Source: Lachnospiraceae bacterium (GTDB lineage: Bacteria; Bacillota; Clostridia; Lachnospirales; Lachnospiraceae). From it: a DNA stretch of 64,000 nucleotides. The notes under the pieces are model-generated. The model ran no database searches, was not told the DNA's origin, and saw nothing but the letters and a program-made list of their open reading frames with translations. The stretch covers positions 1-64,000 of the forward strand of contig JAAWCJ010000030.1 in assembly GCA_022793195.1 (NCBI GenBank). Reading direction: 5' to 3'. Positions 17,268-25,943 of this stretch are shown here, piece by piece; the first letter of the stretch is position 1; every line of letters starts with the position of its first letter. The position numbers and the translations under genes are program-made.

Positions 17268-18956
17268 CTACTTCTTCCCGGCCTCCAAAAGCAGCTCATT
17301 TTTTCTGCGAAGCCGTACAATCAACAACACAATCCAAAGCAAAAGTCCTGCAAAAACGACGGCTGCCACCGACACCCACCAGGTATTTGTCTCCTCCGGC
17401 TCCTCCACTGCAAAGGACAGAACCTGCGCCTTTTTGATTTCCGTCCTGAAGGGCTTCGTCTCTTCGTAAACTTTTCCGTACACATCCTCATACCGGAACG
17501 TAATCATCCCGTCCACCGGTCCGTATTTTTCCCCGTCGCTCCCCCCTAAGTCACTTCCCACTGTCTCCATAGTCCGGGTGCCCACGTAAACGCGCAGTGT
17601 TCCCTCGCCTGACGCTCCGGCTTCCAGGTTCCCCATAAAAACTTCACCATCCGGGAAAAGCCCTTGCGCCGACACGCTGGCCCGCACATTACAGACCTGG
17701 GCGCGGCTGACATTACACGCCTTCAATGAAAGTTCCAGGGTATCCGAAGCATAGAGAACGCCAGGAATCTCAGCCGACGAAAACTCCATCTTCACAGGTT
17801 GGCTTACCGATAAGGCCGCCGTTTCCTTCCCGGAAATAACGTTCCCCGTTTTATCCTCGTATTCAAATTCAAATGCCAGCAGACTCTCCCCGCATGCCGC
17901 ATCCTGCGCGATTTCCAGTCCGGTTTCAATTAAAATGGTTTCTCCCGCAGCAACTGACCCAAAATAAAAGGAATTCCGGGAAAGCCCTATTCCGGCCCCT
18001 TCGGCAGATACAACCACCTTTAAATTGTAAAGGGGCTGTACACTACTATAGTTTTTAAAGGTAACTTTTAATGCTTCTTCACTGCCTGCCACAAGCTCCG
18101 TTCCCGAAAGACTACACTCCTCCAGCAGGATTTTAGGCTGGCGAATCAGCTCCTCTCCATGACTGCCGCCCTTCCCTGCGCCTCCATAGCTTCCTCCTGC
18201 TCCATTGGCTTCTTCTCCCTGTCCGCCTTTTTCTCCACCTGCTTTTTCTCCATCCTCTGTTCCCGTCTGATCTCCCGCTCCGTCCCCGTCCAGGTTTCCG
18301 CTTCCGTTTTGGTTCCCGTTTCCATCCAGGTTTCCGCTTCCATTCTCTCCATTTCCGCCCTGATTCCCGCTTCCATTCTCTCCGCTTCCCGGCTCTTTAA
18401 AGTCAGAAATCGAAACAAAAATCCGGCGTTCCAGTGAAACCCTTTCCATCTGCTTCGTATATCCAAAAGCCTGCACCGTTATGGCATATTGTCCCGGGAC
18501 AGCAGATTCCGAAAGTGGGATTTCGCAACAGTACAGATAAGCTTCTCTCCGGTTTGGCGTCGTTTCTTCTCTCCCCTCACAGCAAATCATTTTTCCGTCC
18601 TTTAAGACATAGCTTTTCTTCTCCACAGTCTTTTGGTAATTTTTCAATAAAAGTGCAGAAGCGGAAGATTCCGGGAACACCAGATTGACCGTCAACCGAT
18701 CCTGCGCCAGGCTGCCATCCGCAATAAAGGGAATAACCAAATACAGGAGCCCGTCTTTTACCACCGGCTGATAGCCTTCCGAAAAACTTTGTTCCATTCC
18801 TTCATATATATAATGGCTGTCGATGTCCAGATAAACCCGCTCTGTTTCCCGGGTCTGCAGCTCTGCCGCGCCGGCGGTCAGGACATTTCCCGCCCAGACT
18901 GCCATAAAAAACAGCGCCAGAATGACCGCCGCCTGTCTCCTTCCCTTTTTCTTCAC
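17268..18956 (-). CDS. COG1361-like surface protein with Gly/Asn-rich linker
   Basis: About 562 residues: a signal peptide, an N-terminal beta domain, a low-complexity Gly/Asn/Ser/Asp repeat region near residues 195-275, then two CARDB-like beta domains (LSGTELVAGSEEALKVTFKN, VLYASDTLELSLKACN) and a C-terminal transmembrane helix with a basic tail. The GTG at 18956 with AGGGAGG is chosen because it falls one base after the stop of the ABC ATPase. COG1361 proteins often accompany ABC-2 exporters and may act as an extracytoplasmic collar or receptor. Confidence 0.75.
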   Translation of the reverse strand: MKKKGRRQAAVILALFFMAVWAGNVLTAGAAELQTRETERVYLDIDSHYIYEGMEQSFSEGYQPVVKDGLLYLVIPFIADGSLAQDRLTVNLVFPESSASALLLKNYQKTVEKKSYVLKDGKMICCEGREETTPNRREAYLYCCEIPLSESAVPGQYAITVQAFGYTKQMERVSLERRIFVSISDFKEPGSGENGSGNQGGNGENGSGNLDGNGNQNGSGNLDGDGAGDQTGTEDGEKAGGEKGGQGEEANGAGGSYGGAGKGGSHGEELIRQPKILLEECSLSGTELVAGSEEALKVTFKNYSSVQPLYNLKVVVSAEGAGIGLSRNSFYFGSVAAGETILIETGLEIAQDAACGESLLAFEFEYEDKTGNVISGKETAALSVSQPVKMEFSSAEIPGVLYASDTLELSLKACNVSRAQVCNVRASVSAQGLFPDGEVFMGNLEAGASGEGTLRVYVGTRTMETVGSDLGGSDGEKYGPVDGMITFRYEDVYGKVYEETKPFRTEIKKAQVLSFAVEEPEETNTWWVSVAAVVFAGLLLWIVLLIVRLRRKNELLLEAGKK

Positions 18957-18957
18957 T

Positions 18958-19611
18958 TTAAGTCCTCCCTTCTCCAAGACGCGTTAACAGCCCGCCGTCC
19001 ATCTCATACACTTCATCACATAAAATACGGATGTCTTCCTCATTGTGACTGGCCAAAAGAATGGTCCTGCCCTCCGCTTTAAGCTCCAGGAGAAGCTTCC
19101 TGATCTCTGCCACCCCGTTTTTATCCAGACCGTTAAAAGGCTCATCCAACACTAAAAATTTTGGTTCTTCCATGATGGCCTGCGCAATTCCCAGCCTCTG
19201 GCGCATACCAAGGGAATATTTTCCCACTGCTTTTTTCATATCCGGATCCAGCCCCACCTTTTTCATGGCCAAACGGATTTCCGCTTTTGATATTTTCTTT
19301 CTGATCTCCGCCAGTATTTCCAGATTTTTCTTTCCCGTCAAGTTGACCAGAAACCCCGGTGACTCAATGATTACCCCGAGCTCCGCCGGAAAATCCACAT
19401 CCTTCCCAATCTGCTTTCCAAACACATGGACCGTCCCTGTGGTCGGTGTAAGGAACCCGCAGATACATTTCATCAGTACGGTCTTCCCGGAACCATTATT
19501 TCCAACGATTCCATACACCCGCCCTGTCTGAAGTGTAAGGTTCACTTCCTTTAACACCAAGGCATCCCCGAAACGCCTTGTCAGTCCTCTGACCTCAACA
19601 CATGCTTCCAC
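18958..19611 (-). CDS. ABC transporter ATP-binding protein
   Basis: A 217-residue ATPase with Walker A GNNGSGKT, Q-loop region ELGVIIESPG, signature YSLGMRQRLG, Walker B FLVLDEPFNGLD and switch histidine ASHNEED. It is of the compact CcmA/ABC-2 type used by exporters and antimicrobial peptide resistance systems. The start is a GTG with a weak ribosome site. It works with the two permeases encoded just upstream. Confidence 0.92.
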   Translation of the reverse strand: MEACVEVRGLTRRFGDALVLKEVNLTLQTGRVYGIVGNNGSGKTVLMKCICGFLTPTTGTVHVFGKQIGKDVDFPAELGVIIESPGFLVNLTGKKNLEILAEIRKKISKAEIRLAMKKVGLDPDMKKAVGKYSLGMRQRLGIAQAIMEEPKFLVLDEPFNGLDKNGVAEIRKLLLELKAEGRTILLASHNEEDIRILCDEVYEMDGGLLTRLGEGRT

Positions 19612-19647
19612 CTTTCTTTCCTCCGTTCCGGCCCTCTCAAACCCTTC

Positions 19648-20376
19648 CTATAGTTCTTCCACCCTTCCATACAAAATCCCGCCATGCAGCCCCACCGTCA
19701 CGGCGAGGAATAAAAGAAGAAACAACCACAATCCTTCCTGCCCTGTCCCCCAGTCCGCGCTTCCCGAAATCCACTGGGGCGGATACAGCCACAATGCTTC
19801 CGGGAAATACCGTTCCTGTAAAATGAGGCAGAAATAATATCCTGCAAAGGGAAATCCAAAGGCCAGATACGCCGAACGAAACAGGGCTGCTACACTTCCC
19901 CCAATGGAAGCCAGCACTGCCCCCACCAGTCCACAGCGAATCAAAACCGCAAAAGACTCCCATACCATTGAAAAAGAGAGGCTTCCTGTCTGCTCCATTG
20001 GAAAAAACACTACAAAGTAAAAAAATATTGTCAAAATCCCTGCTGCCATCCACGAAAGAAACCCGCCGAAGGCCACGGCCAGGATTTTATTTTCCGTATA
20101 GCTCCTTCTGTCTTGCCTGGGAAGACATGCCTTTAAGAAGCCTCCCTTTACCTCCGCCAGAAAAGAATCACTCCAGGGCAGCACCGCCGTAAGCGGCAGA
20201 AGGAAAGAAACTGCCTTGCAACAAAAGGACTGTTTCGCCAGCAAAAGGAAATTCCCTGCGGGAAGGCTCTCCTCCCCTGCCGGCCATGCCGTACCGGACA
20301 AAATAGCCACAAACGCAAGAAATGCCGCCGCCAGAAATCCCCGCCCGGAAAGCATCCGTTTCATTTCACAGCGCAT
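19648..20376 (-). CDS. ABC-2 type permease subunit
   Basis: A 242-residue membrane protein with about six hydrophobic helices, beginning MKRMLSGRGFLAAAFLAFVAILSG after a short start region. The segment around FLKACLPRQDRRSYTENKILAVAFGGFLSW resembles the coupling helix region of ABC-2 permeases. It lies between the second permease (20410-21291) and the ATPase (18958-19611). Confidence 0.75.
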   Translation of the reverse strand: MRCEMKRMLSGRGFLAAAFLAFVAILSGTAWPAGEESLPAGNFLLLAKQSFCCKAVSFLLPLTAVLPWSDSFLAEVKGGFLKACLPRQDRRSYTENKILAVAFGGFLSWMAAGILTIFFYFVVFFPMEQTGSLSFSMVWESFAVLIRCGLVGAVLASIGGSVAALFRSAYLAFGFPFAGYYFCLILQERYFPEALWLYPPQWISGSADWGTGQEGLWLFLLLFLAVTVGLHGGILYGRVEEL

Positions 20377-20409
20377 CCGCCCCTTTTCCTCCTTTTCTAA
20401 AATACTCCT

Positions 20410-21291
20410 TTATGAACCTAAAAAGTGGAAGCTATAGCGTTTCACCGCCCTCAGGGAAACCCCTGTGAAGATGAGGAGCAGTCCCAGGAACATAAGGCGG
20501 GACTGGAAAAGGGTCGGCAGTTTGTCATAGCCGAAGCTGTGCCTCCCATAAGTGGCATGGCTCAGAGGACTGAGCCACCCAATCACCAGGTTTGTCTTAT
20601 ATCCTTCATACTCCCGGAAACCAAACACAGCAGCCACCACATCCCTGTCCAGCAAAAATCCATACAGGCTGAACAAAAGCCCCCAAACCATCCCCCGGTT
20701 TTTCCCGGAAATCAGGTTTCCGGCCAGGACAAGGAAACTCAGGGCCAGGGCGTAAAGGAACAGAAGTCCAAAGACCTGTACCATGCAGCCATAAGGCGTA
20801 ATACTTTCCATGACCCCCACAGTGGATGGCACCCCCAGCTCCTGCCCCAGTTTCGAGTATGCCAGCATGGCCGCCGTCTCACTCCACTGGTTTCCCATAT
20901 AACTGTATTTCCCGCAGAGGAGAACCGTCGCCCCAAACAGAAAACAAGTATAGAAAAAAACCACTATGGCCACATAGGCCATCTGCCCGGCAAGCCATTT
21001 TCGCTTTGCCGTCCTGTGGAGATAATAAGGCGTTATACTGCTTACCATAGGAAGGTCTGAAAAAAGCAGCAACAAAAGGACGGCGCTCAACAGGACAGAA
21101 GACGCATCTCCAAATGTCCACAAAAACGGTTCCACCACCTGAATGGGCGTCCCATAAGCCCGAATGACCTCCATAACCCTGCCGCTCAGCATATAACAGA
21201 GAATCATACCAAACAAAAAAGTTAAAATTACCTTCGGATTCCTGAAAAATCCCCGAAAATTAAATTTTGCCACAGAAATAATCTGTCTCAT
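20410..21291 (-). CDS. ABC-2 type permease subunit
   Basis: A 293-residue membrane protein with six or more transmembrane helices. The N-terminus (FNFRGFFRNPKVILTFLFGMILCYML) is typical of ABC-2 permeases, and a coupling region HRTAKRKWLAGQMAY is visible. AGAGG precedes the ATG, five bases after the stop of the lipoprotein gene. It likely forms a heterodimer with the next gene product. Confidence 0.78.
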   Translation of the reverse strand: MRQIISVAKFNFRGFFRNPKVILTFLFGMILCYMLSGRVMEVIRAYGTPIQVVEPFLWTFGDASSVLLSAVLLLLLFSDLPMVSSITPYYLHRTAKRKWLAGQMAYVAIVVFFYTCFLFGATVLLCGKYSYMGNQWSETAAMLAYSKLGQELGVPSTVGVMESITPYGCMVQVFGLLFLYALALSFLVLAGNLISGKNRGMVWGLLFSLYGFLLDRDVVAAVFGFREYEGYKTNLVIGWLSPLSHATYGRHSFGYDKLPTLFQSRLMFLGLLLIFTGVSLRAVKRYSFHFLGS

Positions 21292-21296
21292 ATCCT

Positions 21297-22805
21297 CTAA
21301 TACCCAAGTTCCCGGTTGATGACACTGCCGTCTGCCGCATTGATGGTCAGGAAGCTCTGATTCGGCTCCACATAAGTCTCCCGGCCCGGCACCTCAAAAC
21401 TTCCAAAGAAATCCCATACCGGAACTAGAAGCCCCTGCCTGCTGTCCGTGGACGGTTCATATATACGGGTATAACCAAAGGTGATTCTGTCAATCCTGTA
21501 TGTTCTGGAATCCTCATAATTTAATACATCCGCATTTTGGATTTGCATCATCTTCTCATAAATTTTCATAATCTCAGCAAAAGGCAGGAGCTTGATATTT
21601 TCCGTCCGCGTTTCTCCGATATCGTACTGGTTCCGAAAACCCATCCGGTCGATGCCTTCCTTTGTCACATAAAAATCCAGCCGTTCATAACTCCATGTTT
21701 CCGTCGTGCCCTCCATATCCTCATAAGCCCCTCCGTCCGCAACGGTATAAGTAATTGGAACTTTATCAATACACCTGCCGTAATGAAGCAGATATCCCCC
21801 ACAGGTCTGCTCATTGAGGACAAAACCCTCCGGTCCAAAATCGCTTCCGGCCGGAAGCCTAAGGGCATAATCCCAGGAAATCACATCCATATCAGAAAGC
21901 CCCAGGGCCTCCACCCTCTCATCCGCCATCTTTTTAGCTTCCTCCATGGAAATCCCGATACTACTCTTCAGCTCTTCCTCAGCGGGATAAGGCAGCCCCG
22001 AGTTTTTTATGTCATTGTATCCCGACCACTCCGGCTGTTCCATCCCCACATGCTCCGTATCCCCAAGCCTTTTTATCTGTACTTCCATGGGAACAGGGCC
22101 ATAGGAAAAAATCTCATACTCATAAATCTTTCCGTCCGCCGTCTCGACAATTCCTGAAAAAGAATCTTCCTGCGCCTCCTTTTCTCCCATTCCGGTACCT
22201 ACTTCCAGCCCATACTGGGGCCGGACCTTTTCGCGCGAAGCCTCCTCCGGAGCTTGTTCATATTCCCTTTTTGCCTGCTCGATTGCCCCATAGATGTCAT
22301 AGACATAATTTCCGTCTTCATCCATTCCCTCATTAAAAGGATCCAGGTTTCCTACAGCCACATAACCCTCCAGCTCCTCGATCCTGGCCAGGCAGTCTGC
22401 CTTCGTCCTCTCCGTATAACTGTAATAATCATAAATTTCCGCATCTCCAAAAAGCACTTCGGTGATCCTGTCGATCTCCTCCTGTCCAAAAGGATGCTGG
22501 CTCACTGCAGTGACATTCGCTCTCTCTGCATCCGGAACCTCAACCTTTGCATCTGTGATGACTTTAAGCTTCCCCGTGGCATCTTCCGTCTCACTCTTAT
22601 AATGCTCCGGCGCTTCAAGGCTTTCCCGCAGTGTCCCCCCACTGCTTTCCGCCGCCTCATATGCGCCTTCCGCCGCCTCATATGCGCCTTCCGCCGCCTC
22701 ACCTTTCAGTTTCACCACAGAATCCTCCGGTGTCTTGGCACATCCCCCAAACAGGCTCAAGGCCAAAAATAAGCTGCATATCCCGATTATCCTTTTTTGA
22801 TTCAT
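21297..22805 (-). CDS. DUF6034-like lipoprotein
   Basis: A 502-residue protein with a lipoprotein signal (lipobox LFGGC), a short repeat of EAAEGAY units near residues 36-54, and a mixed alpha/beta domain that recalls DUF6034 proteins of gut Clostridia (KVITDAKVEVPDAE, FGQEEIDRITEVLFG). It is likely a surface sensor or accessory lipoprotein for the ABC transporter that follows. A direct-repeat box at 22921-22938 suggests its own promoter under response-regulator control. The family name is from memory. Confidence 0.65.
   Translation of the reverse strand: MNQKRIIGICSLFLALSLFGGCAKTPEDSVVKLKGEAAEGAYEAAEGAYEAAESSGGTLRESLEAPEHYKSETEDATGKLKVITDAKVEVPDAERANVTAVSQHPFGQEEIDRITEVLFGDAEIYDYYSYTERTKADCLARIEELEGYVAVGNLDPFNEGMDEDGNYVYDIYGAIEQAKREYEQAPEEASREKVRPQYGLEVGTGMGEKEAQEDSFSGIVETADGKIYEYEIFSYGPVPMEVQIKRLGDTEHVGMEQPEWSGYNDIKNSGLPYPAEEELKSSIGISMEEAKKMADERVEALGLSDMDVISWDYALRLPAGSDFGPEGFVLNEQTCGGYLLHYGRCIDKVPITYTVADGGAYEDMEGTTETWSYERLDFYVTKEGIDRMGFRNQYDIGETRTENIKLLPFAEIMKIYEKMMQIQNADVLNYEDSRTYRIDRITFGYTRIYEPSTDSRQGLLVPVWDFFGSFEVPGRETYVEPNQSFLTINAADGSVINRELGY
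22647..22701. repeat. In-frame 21-bp tandem repeat, about 2.6 copies
   Basis: A 21-base unit beginning CTTCCGCCGCCTCATATGCG is repeated within the lipoprotein gene and encodes EAAEGAY units near the lipid anchor. It could vary in copy number without breaking the frame. Confidence 0.7.
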
Positions 22806-22920
22806 TGATTTTCCTCCTCACTGCAGGTAAACTCCCGAACCCATGAATCCAAAGTCCGTCCCCCGCTGTTTTGACTGTCCCCAGCATACCAGGATTTTCT
22901 ACACCGAATCTGCCGCAGCC

Positions 22921-22938
22921 TGTAACCGTTTTGTAACC
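22921..22938 (-). promoter_or_regulatory. Direct-repeat box for the response regulator, copy 2
   Basis: On the minus strand GGTTACA is repeated with an 11-base period (GGTTACAAAACGGTTACA), immediately after the sensor kinase stop and about 115 bases before the lipoprotein start. The second half could serve as a -35 (GTTACA, then 17 bases, then TGTAGA). The same 18-base pattern with one difference occurs before the response regulator gene. Confidence 0.65.
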
Positions 22939-22942
22939 TCCC

Positions 22943-24400
22943 TCAAAGAAATTCCTTTTCCTGTTCACCAGCCTCTTTTCTTTCTTCCCTCCACAGTACC
23001 GACACCTTTGTCCCTTCTCTTTCCCGGCTTTCAATGAGAAGCTCTGCACCGTGAATCCTGGCAATCTGGCTGCACAGGGCCAGTCCCAGTCCACATCCTC
23101 CCGCGCTCCTCCCTCTGGCCTTATCCACCATATAGAAGGCTTCCGTCACTCTCCCGATCTCTGCCTCCGGAATTCCCCGGCCAAAATCCTGTACATAAAT
23201 CCCTCGCTCATCTGCGGACACCAGGATATTTCCTCCCGGCTCAGAAGCCTTACAGGCATTGTCCACAAGGTTTAACAAAAGGCTCTCCATCAAATCCGCA
23301 TCCATTACCTCAGAAAGCCCTTCTGCCCGGACTGTTGTTTCCAAAGAAACTCCCTTTTCCTTCAGCCTGAAGGCGGCAGAAGCTTCCAGCCTTTGAAACA
23401 GGCAATTAAGCCCCTCTTCCTTCATGACCGCCCCCATACCTCCGTTTTCGTATAGTCCCGTCAGCTCCAGCATCTTTTCCGACAGGCGTGAGAGGCGTCT
23501 CGATTCATTTAAAATGTAGGAAAGCGCTTTTTCCTCCTGTTCCTTTTTCAACCGTACCGTAAGAAGCAAATCCGCATTTCCAATAATGGCCGTAAGCGGT
23601 GTCTTCATCTCATGGGCCAGGCTCCCCAAAAGCTGCTTCTGTTTTTCATTGGCCTCCCGAAGCGCTTCCACATGATGTTCCACCTTTTGCGCCATACAGT
23701 TGAAACTGGCTGTCACATCCCCGATTTCATCCTTTCTGCGAACAGGGATACGGCCTCCATATTTTCCTTCCGCGATATCGGCCGCACCGGACTTTAATTC
23801 TTCCAGCGGTAAAAACAGTCGGTAGAGCAGGCGATAAAGTAAAAACCCTATGGAAAGCAGCAAGCCTCCTGAGGCCCCCGCCCCATAAAGAATCAGCTTT
23901 TTTGTACGCTCATAAAGCTCCGTAACATCCTGAAAAACTGCAAAGCTGTATTCATCCCCTGCCCCAAAACCGCTTTCCTTCTTATAAAATATCAAAAGGC
24001 GCCTGTTTCCCGCCATAAAGGGGCCTTCCACCAAAATCTCTGTTTCCGGCAGCCGGGATTTTTTCTGCATTTCTTCCAGCAGGTTCCAATCCAGGAAATA
24101 GGGTGAAAGATTCCGAATCTCTTCCCCGTTTTTCCACAACACAGCCATGCTCCCGAAGTATTCCTGTAATTCGCTGGAAATAACAATGTCCCGGACATGA
24201 CTCTCCAGGACAGTGATCTTTTCCTCTGCATTTTTTTCCCGAATCTCTCTGACATTACGTTCAACCCGCTCAGTTCCATACCGGCGCGCTTCCTCCAGCC
24301 CCTGACGCTTTACTTCCCAGGCTGAAAATGCCAGCAGGCCCACAGCCAATACAAGCATCCCCACAAAAACCTGCAAATATATTTTGCGAAATAATTTCAT
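22943..24400 (-). CDS. Sensor histidine kinase
   Basis: A 485-residue kinase with two transmembrane helices (residues 7-25 and about 168-190), an extracytoplasmic sensor domain of about 140 residues, a HAMP domain (FLPLEELKSGAADIAEGKYG), a HisKA domain with the phospho-acceptor in SLAHEMKTPLTAI, and a HATPase domain (LLNLVDNACKAS, DFGRGIP, GGCGLGLAL). Its ATG overlaps the response regulator stop by 4 bases. It should control the downstream lipoprotein/ABC operon through the partner regulator. Confidence 0.92.
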   Translation of the reverse strand: MKLFRKIYLQVFVGMLVLAVGLLAFSAWEVKRQGLEEARRYGTERVERNVREIREKNAEEKITVLESHVRDIVISSELQEYFGSMAVLWKNGEEIRNLSPYFLDWNLLEEMQKKSRLPETEILVEGPFMAGNRRLLIFYKKESGFGAGDEYSFAVFQDVTELYERTKKLILYGAGASGGLLLSIGFLLYRLLYRLFLPLEELKSGAADIAEGKYGGRIPVRRKDEIGDVTASFNCMAQKVEHHVEALREANEKQKQLLGSLAHEMKTPLTAIIGNADLLLTVRLKKEQEEKALSYILNESRRLSRLSEKMLELTGLYENGGMGAVMKEEGLNCLFQRLEASAAFRLKEKGVSLETTVRAEGLSEVMDADLMESLLLNLVDNACKASEPGGNILVSADERGIYVQDFGRGIPEAEIGRVTEAFYMVDKARGRSAGGCGLGLALCSQIARIHGAELLIESREREGTKVSVLWREERKEAGEQEKEFL

Positions 24401-25062
24401 CCGTCCACCTCCAGCCGGTATCCAATCCGCGGAATGGTTTTTATGACCTCCTGGAACCCCAGTTTTTTACGGATACGCCCCACATGGGCGTCCACAGTCC
24501 TGGTCTCCCCCTCAAACTCCACACCCCAAAGAGCAGCCAAAAGCTGCGCCCTGGTGACTGCCTTATTTTTGTTGCGCACAAACATCATTAAACAGTCAAA
24601 TTCCATGGGCTTTAAATAAACCTCCTGGCCATTTTTCAAAACCGTCCTTTTCGCCGGGTCAATGACCACGTCCTGAATTGTCACAACTGTCTCCAAAGGT
24701 GTATGACGCTCCAGCACCTTGTTGACCCGCACCAGAAGTTCCACCATTTCAAAGGGTTTTACCATATAGTCTTCCGCCCCGCCGGTAAGGCCCTTCACCT
24801 TATCTGGAAGCTCCGCCCGCGCAGTCAGAAAAATAACCGGTATCCCATAATTCACAAGCTCCGGCAGCAGCGAAAACCCATCCTTCCCCGGCAGCATAAC
24901 ATCTAAAATGGCACATCCGTAATCATGGCACCTTTTCAGAGACTCTTCCGCCTTCTCCCCGTCAAAAAACGGGACTGCCACGTGCCCTGCCGCCTCCAGG
25001 CTCATACAGATGACGTCGTTGATGGCCGCCTCATCCTCTATCACCAGAATCTTTGCACCCAT
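24397..25062 (-). CDS. OmpR/PhoB-family response regulator
   Basis: About 221 residues: a receiver domain (KILVIEDEAAIND, phospho-acceptor aspartate in AILDVMLPGKDG, switch TAR, lysine in MVKPFE) and a winged-helix output domain (LKPMEFDCLMMFVRNKNKAVTRAQLL, RTVDAHVGRIRKKLG). The ATG at 25062 is the family-typical start, with AGGAG upstream. Direct repeats GGTTACA-n4-GGTTACA before this gene and before the lipoprotein gene are probably its binding sites. Confidence 0.92.
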   Translation of the reverse strand: MGAKILVIEDEAAINDVICMSLEAAGHVAVPFFDGEKAEESLKRCHDYGCAILDVMLPGKDGFSLLPELVNYGIPVIFLTARAELPDKVKGLTGGAEDYMVKPFEMVELLVRVNKVLERHTPLETVVTIQDVVIDPAKRTVLKNGQEVYLKPMEFDCLMMFVRNKNKAVTRAQLLAALWGVEFEGETRTVDAHVGRIRKKLGFQEVIKTIPRIGYRLEVDG

Positions 25063-25086
25063 AAAAACCAGTTCTCCTTTAGCTGC

Positions 25087-25131
25087 ATTATACCACAAAA
25101 ATACCCTTTTGCGTGTAACCGGTTTGTAACC
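25087..25131 (-). promoter_or_regulatory. Response regulator promoter with direct-repeat box, copy 1
   Basis: An extended -10 (TGGTATAAT; hexamer at 25087-25092) lies 25 bases before the start. Upstream, GGTTACAAACCGGTTACA at 25114-25131 is a direct repeat with an 11-base period, typical of an OmpR-family dimer site and nearly identical to the box at 22921-22938. This suggests positive autoregulation. Confidence 0.65.
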
Positions 25132-25220
25132 AGAGGAAATCCGCTCCGACAACATGGATTTATGGAGCAACTTTCAAATTGTACAAAAAGGTTCGAGTAA
25201 TTTTTTCAAAAATATTTTTC

Positions 25221-25266
25221 TTGCATTTGGTAACCAATTATTTTATTATATAGATAGGTAACCAAT
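25221..25266 (+). promoter_or_regulatory. Promoter with operators for the AbrB-type gene
   Basis: TTGCAT (25221-25226) and TATTAT (25244-25249) are 17 bases apart. The odd palindrome TTGGTAACCAA begins at the first spacer base (25227), and a second GGTAACCAA lies over the start region (25256-25266). The same operator sits at the identical spacer position in the promoter at 25462-25490. Confidence 0.7.
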
Positions 25267-25282
25267 AACAGGAGGTTTGCAA

Positions 25283-25465
25283 ATGGTAGAAAGAAATATA
25301 ATCATGGGGAAAGCTGGGGGAACTGCTGGAAAGAACTCAGTCAATTATAAAATCAGTCTCCCAGCGGAAATGGTAAAGGACTTAGGCGTGACACAAGAGG
25401 ACAAGGCTGTATTAGTTTTTTTTGAGGATGGAAAAATAATCATTGAAAAGAAAGTAAATGCTTGA
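25283..25465 (+). CDS. AbrB/SpoVT-type DNA-binding protein
   Basis: A 60-residue protein with the swapped-hairpin AbrB signature: NYKISLPAEMVKDLGVTQEDKAVLVFFEDGKIIIEK. The ATG at 25283 has AGGAGG seven bases upstream. Such proteins act as antitoxins or small repressors. Three GGTAACCAA sites around its promoter and the next one suggest that it represses both. No toxin-like gene follows; the next reading frame encodes a 55-residue protein. Confidence 0.75.
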   Translation: MVERNIIMGKAGGTAGKNSVNYKISLPAEMVKDLGVTQEDKAVLVFFEDGKIIIEKKVNA

Positions 25466-25490
25466 AATTGGTAACCAATATCGGTATAAT
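25462..25490 (+). promoter_or_regulatory. Promoter with operator for the 55-residue gene
   Basis: TTGAAA (25462-25467) and TATAAT (25485-25490) are 17 bases apart. TTGGTAACCAAT fills the first 12 spacer bases, exactly as at 25221-25249. The -35 overlaps the end of the AbrB-type gene. Confidence 0.7.
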
Positions 25491-25541
25491 AGTATTATCA
25501 GATGAAGGCAAGTAAATCTGATTAAGAACGGAGGAAAGGAC

Positions 25542-25709
25542 ATGGCGGAGGTTATGACGGACAAACAAATGCAGTTTATAGCATGGCTTATTACAACAGC
25601 AACGGACAAATGCCAGACAATGGACGAGGTAAGGGAAATGAACAAAGAAATCCGTAAACATTCAACCGGGTTCAAAGAAGAAGCAGAGGAACAGAAAAAG
25701 AACGAATAA
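25542..25709 (+). CDS. Small acidic/basic protein of 55 residues, unknown function
   Basis: An ATG at 25542 with GGAGGAAAGGAC upstream opens a 55-codon frame (MAEVMTDKQMQFIAWLITTA... ending EEAEEQKKNE). It is mostly helical, with one hydrophobic stretch and a charged C-terminus, and has cysteine only at residue 24. A dedicated promoter, a good ribosome site and a terminator just after the stop support a real gene. I do not recognise the family; similar short proteins occur on mobile elements of gut Clostridia. Confidence 0.65.
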   Translation: MAEVMTDKQMQFIAWLITTATDKCQTMDEVREMNKEIRKHSTGFKEEAEEQKKNE

Positions 25710-25716
25710 CACAAAG

Positions 25717-25747
25717 AGAGCGGAACTTGCCACCGCTCTTTTCTTTT
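25717..25747 (+). terminator. Intrinsic terminator after the 55-residue gene
   Basis: AGAGCGG (25717-25723) pairs with CCGCTCT (25733-25739), followed by a T-rich tract TCTTTTCTTTT. Bases 25748-25943 hold no gene that I can support. Confidence 0.75.
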
Positions 25748-25943
25748 AAAATCTCCCGCGACAAGGGGCGGCAGTTGTGAGTTTTGCGACCCAGCTGATG
25801 ACGCTGGGGTAGATTCCGGCACAATATATCACACGAAATATCACATGATCTCTTTAAAAACTTATAAAATATAGGCTTTTCGGCAGGTTCGTGTCCTGTC
25901 CTGCTGCCGTACACGAAACCTTTGTACAATTTGAGAGTTGCCC

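Noticed and set aside
18146..18466. 106-codon frame on the minus strand and 92-codon frame on the plus strand
   Set aside because: Both are alternate readings of the Gly/Asn-rich linker of the CARDB protein.
22502..22702. Short repeats resembling a CRISPR array
   Set aside because: The units are contiguous, in frame with the lipoprotein and without spacers.
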